NCBI GenBank assembly: GCA_023428135.1 | Contig: JAEYZG010000032.1 | Location: 217,920 to 281,919, forward strand | From: Bacteroidota bacterium | Lineage (GTDB): Bacteria > Bacteroidota > Bacteroidia > Cytophagales > Cytophagaceae | Reading direction: 5' to 3' | Length of the DNA: 64,000 bases | Part shown: positions 61,456-64,000 of the stretch, piece after piece | How the letters are laid out: each line of letters starts with the position of its first letter | Position numbering within the stretch: the first letter of the stretch is position 1 | Notes under the pieces: model-generated | Databases searched by the model: none | Told to the model about the DNA's origin: nothing | The model's input: only the letters and a program-made list of their open reading frames with translations | Position numbers and translations under genes: made by a program

Positions 61456-61929
61456 ATGGAAACAATAGAATATACCAAAGGTGATGCGACAAGACCTGTG
61501 GGGTCAGGAAACAAAATCATAGTTCATGTTTGCAATGATATTGGTGGATGGGGAAAAGGGTTTGTCATGGCAATTTCAAAAAGATGGAAATTACCAGAAA
61601 CTGAATATAGAAAATGGCATCAATCTAAAGATAAATTTGACTTGGGCGAGGTTCAATTCGTACAAGTAGAGAATGACATTTGGGTTGGAAACATGATTGG
61701 TCAGAGAAATATCAAAACAAATTCAAAAGGAATTCCACCAATACGATATGAGGCAGTTAAAGAATGCTTGAGTAAAGTAGGAGAATTTGCACTTATCAAT
61801 AATGCTTCAGTACATATGCCAAGAATAGGATGTGGATTAGCTGGCGGAAAGTGGGAAGATATAGAGCCTTTGATAAAAGAAGAATTATCTTCAAGAGGAA
61901 TAAAAACGATAGTTTATGATTTTGAATAA
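61456..61929 (+). CDS. Macro domain protein (ADP-ribose or derivative binding)
   Basis: 157 residues, a complete macro domain: TKGDATRPVGSGNKIIVHVC, NDIGGWGKGFVMAISKRWKL, EVQFVQVENDIWVGNMIGQ and MPRIGCGLAGGKWEDIEPL. It is the Poa1/TARG1-like type with an N-terminal GDAT and the IGCGLAGG loop. It may hydrolyse ADP-ribose-1''-phosphate or remove ADP-ribose from targets; DarG antitoxins share this fold, but no DarT toxin gene is adjacent. It stands between dispersed repeats, 29 nt before a small unknown gene. Confidence 0.9.
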   Translation: METIEYTKGDATRPVGSGNKIIVHVCNDIGGWGKGFVMAISKRWKLPETEYRKWHQSKDKFDLGEVQFVQVENDIWVGNMIGQRNIKTNSKGIPPIRYEAVKECLSKVGEFALINNASVHMPRIGCGLAGGKWEDIEPLIKEELSSRGIKTIVYDFE

Positions 61930-61958
61930 TTGATGTAACTTATATAAAGAAAGTACTA

Positions 61959-62270
61959 ATGGATTTTAAAGAAACATACCTGCAAAGAGCCTGGAGTGAC
62001 TCAATTGATGGAGTAACTATTGAAGATGTGAGGATTGCAATTAATGAAGTTCAGAAGATGGATGATGAACATGGAGCCTTCTGGGTAGGCATTGTTGATG
62101 AAGATGAATTTATATTGGAAGTAAGTAAAGATTTAAGATTAATTGCAATACTTGATCGGGAATCAGAGGAAGAAATCCATTTCAAAGCAAAAGATTGGGC
62201 AGAAGTAGAGGGTTTATACAATCTATTTCTGAATGAAAAATTTGATGAATTAAAAGCTAAAATGAAATAA
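61959..62270 (+). CDS. Small acidic protein of unknown function (immunity-like)
   Basis: 103 residues, strongly acidic, without signal or membrane segments. FWVGIVDEDEFILEVSKDLRLIAILD followed by KDWAEVEGLYNLFLNEKF gives a beta-hairpin then helix pattern reminiscent of small Bacteroidota immunity proteins (split here: FWVGIVDEDEF and ILEVSKDLRLIA). I do not recognise a named family. It lies 29 nt after the macro domain gene on the same strand, so the two may be cotranscribed. Confidence 0.6.
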   Translation: MDFKETYLQRAWSDSIDGVTIEDVRIAINEVQKMDDEHGAFWVGIVDEDEFILEVSKDLRLIAILDRESEEEIHFKAKDWAEVEGLYNLFLNEKFDELKAKMK

Positions 62271-62276
62271 AACTGC

Positions 62277-62325
62277 TTCCAAAGTTAGTTTCCAAACAAC
62301 GATTTCCCCCATCTGACTGAAGCCT
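62277..62325. repeat. Dispersed hairpin repeat, degenerate copy 4
   Basis: gtttccaaacaacgattt resembles the middle hairpin of the repeat, but the stem is mostly lost. Confidence 0.35.
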
Positions 62326-62412
62326 ACCTGCCTTCAGTACAAAAATAATGATAGCACATTTATTCAATTGCTATTGAATTACCAGATTAAAACTAATACT
62401 ACAAGAAGTAGG

Positions 62413-62811
62413 ATGATTATAATTGACAAAAAGTATTTTATTGAAGGCTGGAAGCGTTCAATCTTAGTGATGATTATTGTTATTTTTATTATCTTCTTAG
62501 AAAACGGATTGATTTTAAAGTGGCTTGCACTTATTTCATTGTCTGCCATATTTTCAATTAAGCGAGAAATAAAACTAAATAACAACTTAAAATCTATCGA
62601 CATTAACATTAACTTTTGGGGACTGAGATATAATTTAGTCAGGATTCCCATTAATAAGATTGAAGAGTTTTCGATCAAGCAGGACAGCAGAAATTGTTAC
62701 AATTTAGTTATGCAAAAGACCTCCGGAGAAAAAATTGTTCTTTTAACGGAAGATTTGAAAGTTGATATTGATCGATACTTCGTTATGGTTAAAGAATTTA
62801 GTAAGACCTAA
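62413..62811 (+). CDS. Small membrane-anchored protein of unknown function
   Basis: 132 residues from ATG 62413 (MIIIDKKYFIEGWKRSILVM); an upstream ATG at 62368 is possible. Two adjacent hydrophobic segments (SILVMIIVIFIIFLENGLI and WLALISLSAIFSI) form a membrane hairpin, followed by a PH-like beta domain (NFWGLRYNLVRIPINKIEEF, LVMQKTSGEKIVLLTE). Such membrane-hairpin plus PH-like proteins are common and mostly uncharacterised. Confidence 0.6.
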   Translation: MIIIDKKYFIEGWKRSILVMIIVIFIIFLENGLILKWLALISLSAIFSIKREIKLNNNLKSIDININFWGLRYNLVRIPINKIEEFSIKQDSRNCYNLVMQKTSGEKIVLLTEDLKVDIDRYFVMVKEFSKT

Positions 62812-62866
62812 CACACAAATCAGCTATCCATATAAATCAAGGTGAAATATTTGATAGTTTGTTTTA

Positions 62867-62915
62867 ATCCCTATAGCCCTCGTTTCCAAACGATTCTTTT
62901 TAAAAACAACGATTG
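62867..62915. repeat. Dispersed hairpin repeat, degenerate copy 5
   Basis: tatagccctcgtttccaaacg, then acaacgattgta, follows the order of the middle and last hairpins of copies 1-3 with broken stems. Confidence 0.45.
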
Positions 62916-63022
62916 TAATAATCAGACAGAAAAGTGCGCTAAAACCTGCAAATACTACAACCTATGCGTTAGCAGAAATTTACTGGGGACATTTTTCTTC
63001 AACTGAATAAATAAAAGGACTT

Positions 63023-63331
63023 ATGATTCACTTTTTGATAATTGTATTTGCAGTCTACTTTATATACACTTTGAATTTTGCAATTCAATTTAATAGAACA
63101 GATACACTATTCTCCAGTAATCAGAAATTATTACACAATATCTTTATTTGGATCATACCTTTTTTCTGGATAATGATTATCAAAACTATAGCAAAGCCAA
63201 CTCATGGTTCGGATAAGTCTAAGAAAGAAAAACGGGATTCAGGATTCTATGATAGCGATATTGAAATCTATGGACACGATGACAGACATCATCATAGCGA
63301 CGGAGGACATGGACACGATGCGAATGATTGA
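63023..63331 (+). CDS. Small membrane protein with His/Asp-rich tail
   Basis: 102 residues. ATG at 63023 follows an aaagga sequence 4-9 nt upstream. Two membrane segments (MIHFLIIVFAVYFIYTLNF and IFIWIIPFFWIMIIKTI) precede a hydrophilic tail rich in His and Asp (YGHDDRHHHSDGGHGHDAND), a plausible metal-binding segment. No family recognised. Confidence 0.65.
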   Translation: MIHFLIIVFAVYFIYTLNFAIQFNRTDTLFSSNQKLLHNIFIWIIPFFWIMIIKTIAKPTHGSDKSKKEKRDSGFYDSDIEIYGHDDRHHHSDGGHGHDAND

Positions 63332-63378
63332 AAAATTAAATTCTTTTGCCAACAATAAAATGTTTCTTAAAGAAGAAT

Positions 63379-63780
63379 ATGAGTTCGAGTAAATCTACAT
63401 ATGAAAAAGTTTTAGAATTCTGGAGTTCAAAGAATCAGAATATTAAAATTGATTGTCCATTTCTATCTTTTTTAACAGCAGGAAATGTCTGGGAGACCTT
63501 TTATTCACTATTAGAATATCTAGGTGCTAGAAATCATTTTATATTTGAATCGCTCCCAAAAGAGGAATATTTTATTGATTCAAATGCAAATCTGTTTATA
63601 GTAAAATTTGACATTAAGAGAAAGGTAAATTATCCGGAATTCATAAAAGTGATCTCAAAAGAAGAATTACTACAATTTGTTAAGGACTCAGAAATAAATG
63701 AACTCAAAAACTATGAAGCCATGGAATCCTTTGAAGAAATTTTTGAGAATTTAATATCTGGAAAATTTAGTTATTATTGA
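63379..63780 (+). CDS. Cytoplasmic protein of unknown function
   Basis: 133 residues from ATG 63379 (MSSSKSTYEKVLEFWSS), preceded by aaagaagaat; the frame is open from 63346, but that start overlaps a poor leader. Features include NVWETFYSLLEYLGARNHFI and YPEFIKVISKEELLQFV. Mixed alpha/beta with an acidic C-terminus. No family recognised. Confidence 0.6.
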   Translation: MSSSKSTYEKVLEFWSSKNQNIKIDCPFLSFLTAGNVWETFYSLLEYLGARNHFIFESLPKEEYFIDSNANLFIVKFDIKRKVNYPEFIKVISKEELLQFVKDSEINELKNYEAMESFEEIFENLISGKFSYY

Positions 63781-63890
63781 TAGAATTAGTGAACAAATAG
63801 TCATCCATTCCCTTCCTGCTTCTATTCAAGTGCAGTACTTGTTGATATAGGGCATTTTAACCGACATCGTGCTAATGAGTATACCGGTCT

Positions 63891-64000
63891 ATAGTGTACC
63901 ACCGATTCCGGAGTAAAGTGTACCAGTTGTTCCGGAGTAAAGTGTACCAGTTTTCAATGAGTAAAAACGGATAATCCGAGATGAAAATTTACATTTCTGG
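63891..64000. mobile_element. Probable end of an IS21-type insertion sequence (rest beyond window)
   Basis: Three copies of an about 24-bp unit containing agtgtacc start at 63893, 63917 and 63941; the two full ones read ttccggagtaaagtgtacca (63906 and 63930). Multiple short subterminal repeats of this wording are typical of IS21-family ends. No transposase gene is included because the window ends 47 nt later. Confidence 0.5.

Noticed and set aside
61456..61929. DarTG toxin-antitoxin system based on the macro domain
   Set aside because: No DarT-like ADP-ribosyltransferase gene is adjacent and the C-terminal extension of DarG is absent.

Overview
The window looks like chromosome of a gliding, polysaccharide-degrading Bacteroidota of the Cytophagales type (Cytophaga or Sporocytophaga relatives come to mind). 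The evidence is AT-rich DNA, many large secreted proteins ending in type IX secretion system (T9SS) sorting domains, PorP/SprF-type and PorE-like components, and TAnnTTTG-type promoters. No rRNA, tRNA or CRISPR array was seen. All similarity statements are by eye.

Layout. 1-2.2 kb: start of a DACNV-domain protein on the minus strand, an intergenic 42-bp repeat array, and asnA. 2.3-26 kb, minus strand: a rhamnogalacturonan/pectin degradation region with two PL11 lyases, two CE12-type SGNH esterases, one SASA-type esterase, one PL14-like lyase and a MORN-like protein. Inside it lies a five-gene block: ECF sigma factor, membrane anti-sigma factor with an SprB-repeat-like outer domain, a seven-RCC1-repeat surface protein with a type B (CHU_C) sorting domain, a PorP/SprF-like outer-membrane protein and a TPR/PD40 PorE-like protein. 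26.3-52 kb: two tandem paralogous genes of about 12.6 kb each, encoding secreted modular proteins of about 4200 residues. 52-64 kb: a variable tract of small, mostly plus-strand single genes (SRPBCC, YdeI, WYL regulator, RidA, XRE regulator, macro domain, several unknowns), separated by hairpin-rich dispersed repeats and gene remnants. It ends at what looks like an IS21-type element border.

How the parts fit. The most interesting observation is a bipartite sequence, TTGTTCAC-N15-TTGTA, with invariant 15-nt spacing. It occurs upstream of both PL11 lyases, upstream of the SGNH esterase pair (as TTGTTACC), and twice upstream of the ECF sigma gene. I infer that the sigma/anti-sigma pair forms an autoregulated surface-signalling switch for the pectin enzymes. 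In this model the type B T9SS substrate and its PorP-like partner act as the sensor, taking the place of the usual SusC/TonB-type sensor. No SusC/SusD pair is present. This is a hypothesis from sequence layout, not a demonstrated system.

A second regulatory unit sits at 57-59 kb. A TGACA-N6-TGTCA palindrome lies just upstream of TAnnTTTG boxes before both the YdeI-type gene and the RidA gene, with a WYL-type regulator gene between them.
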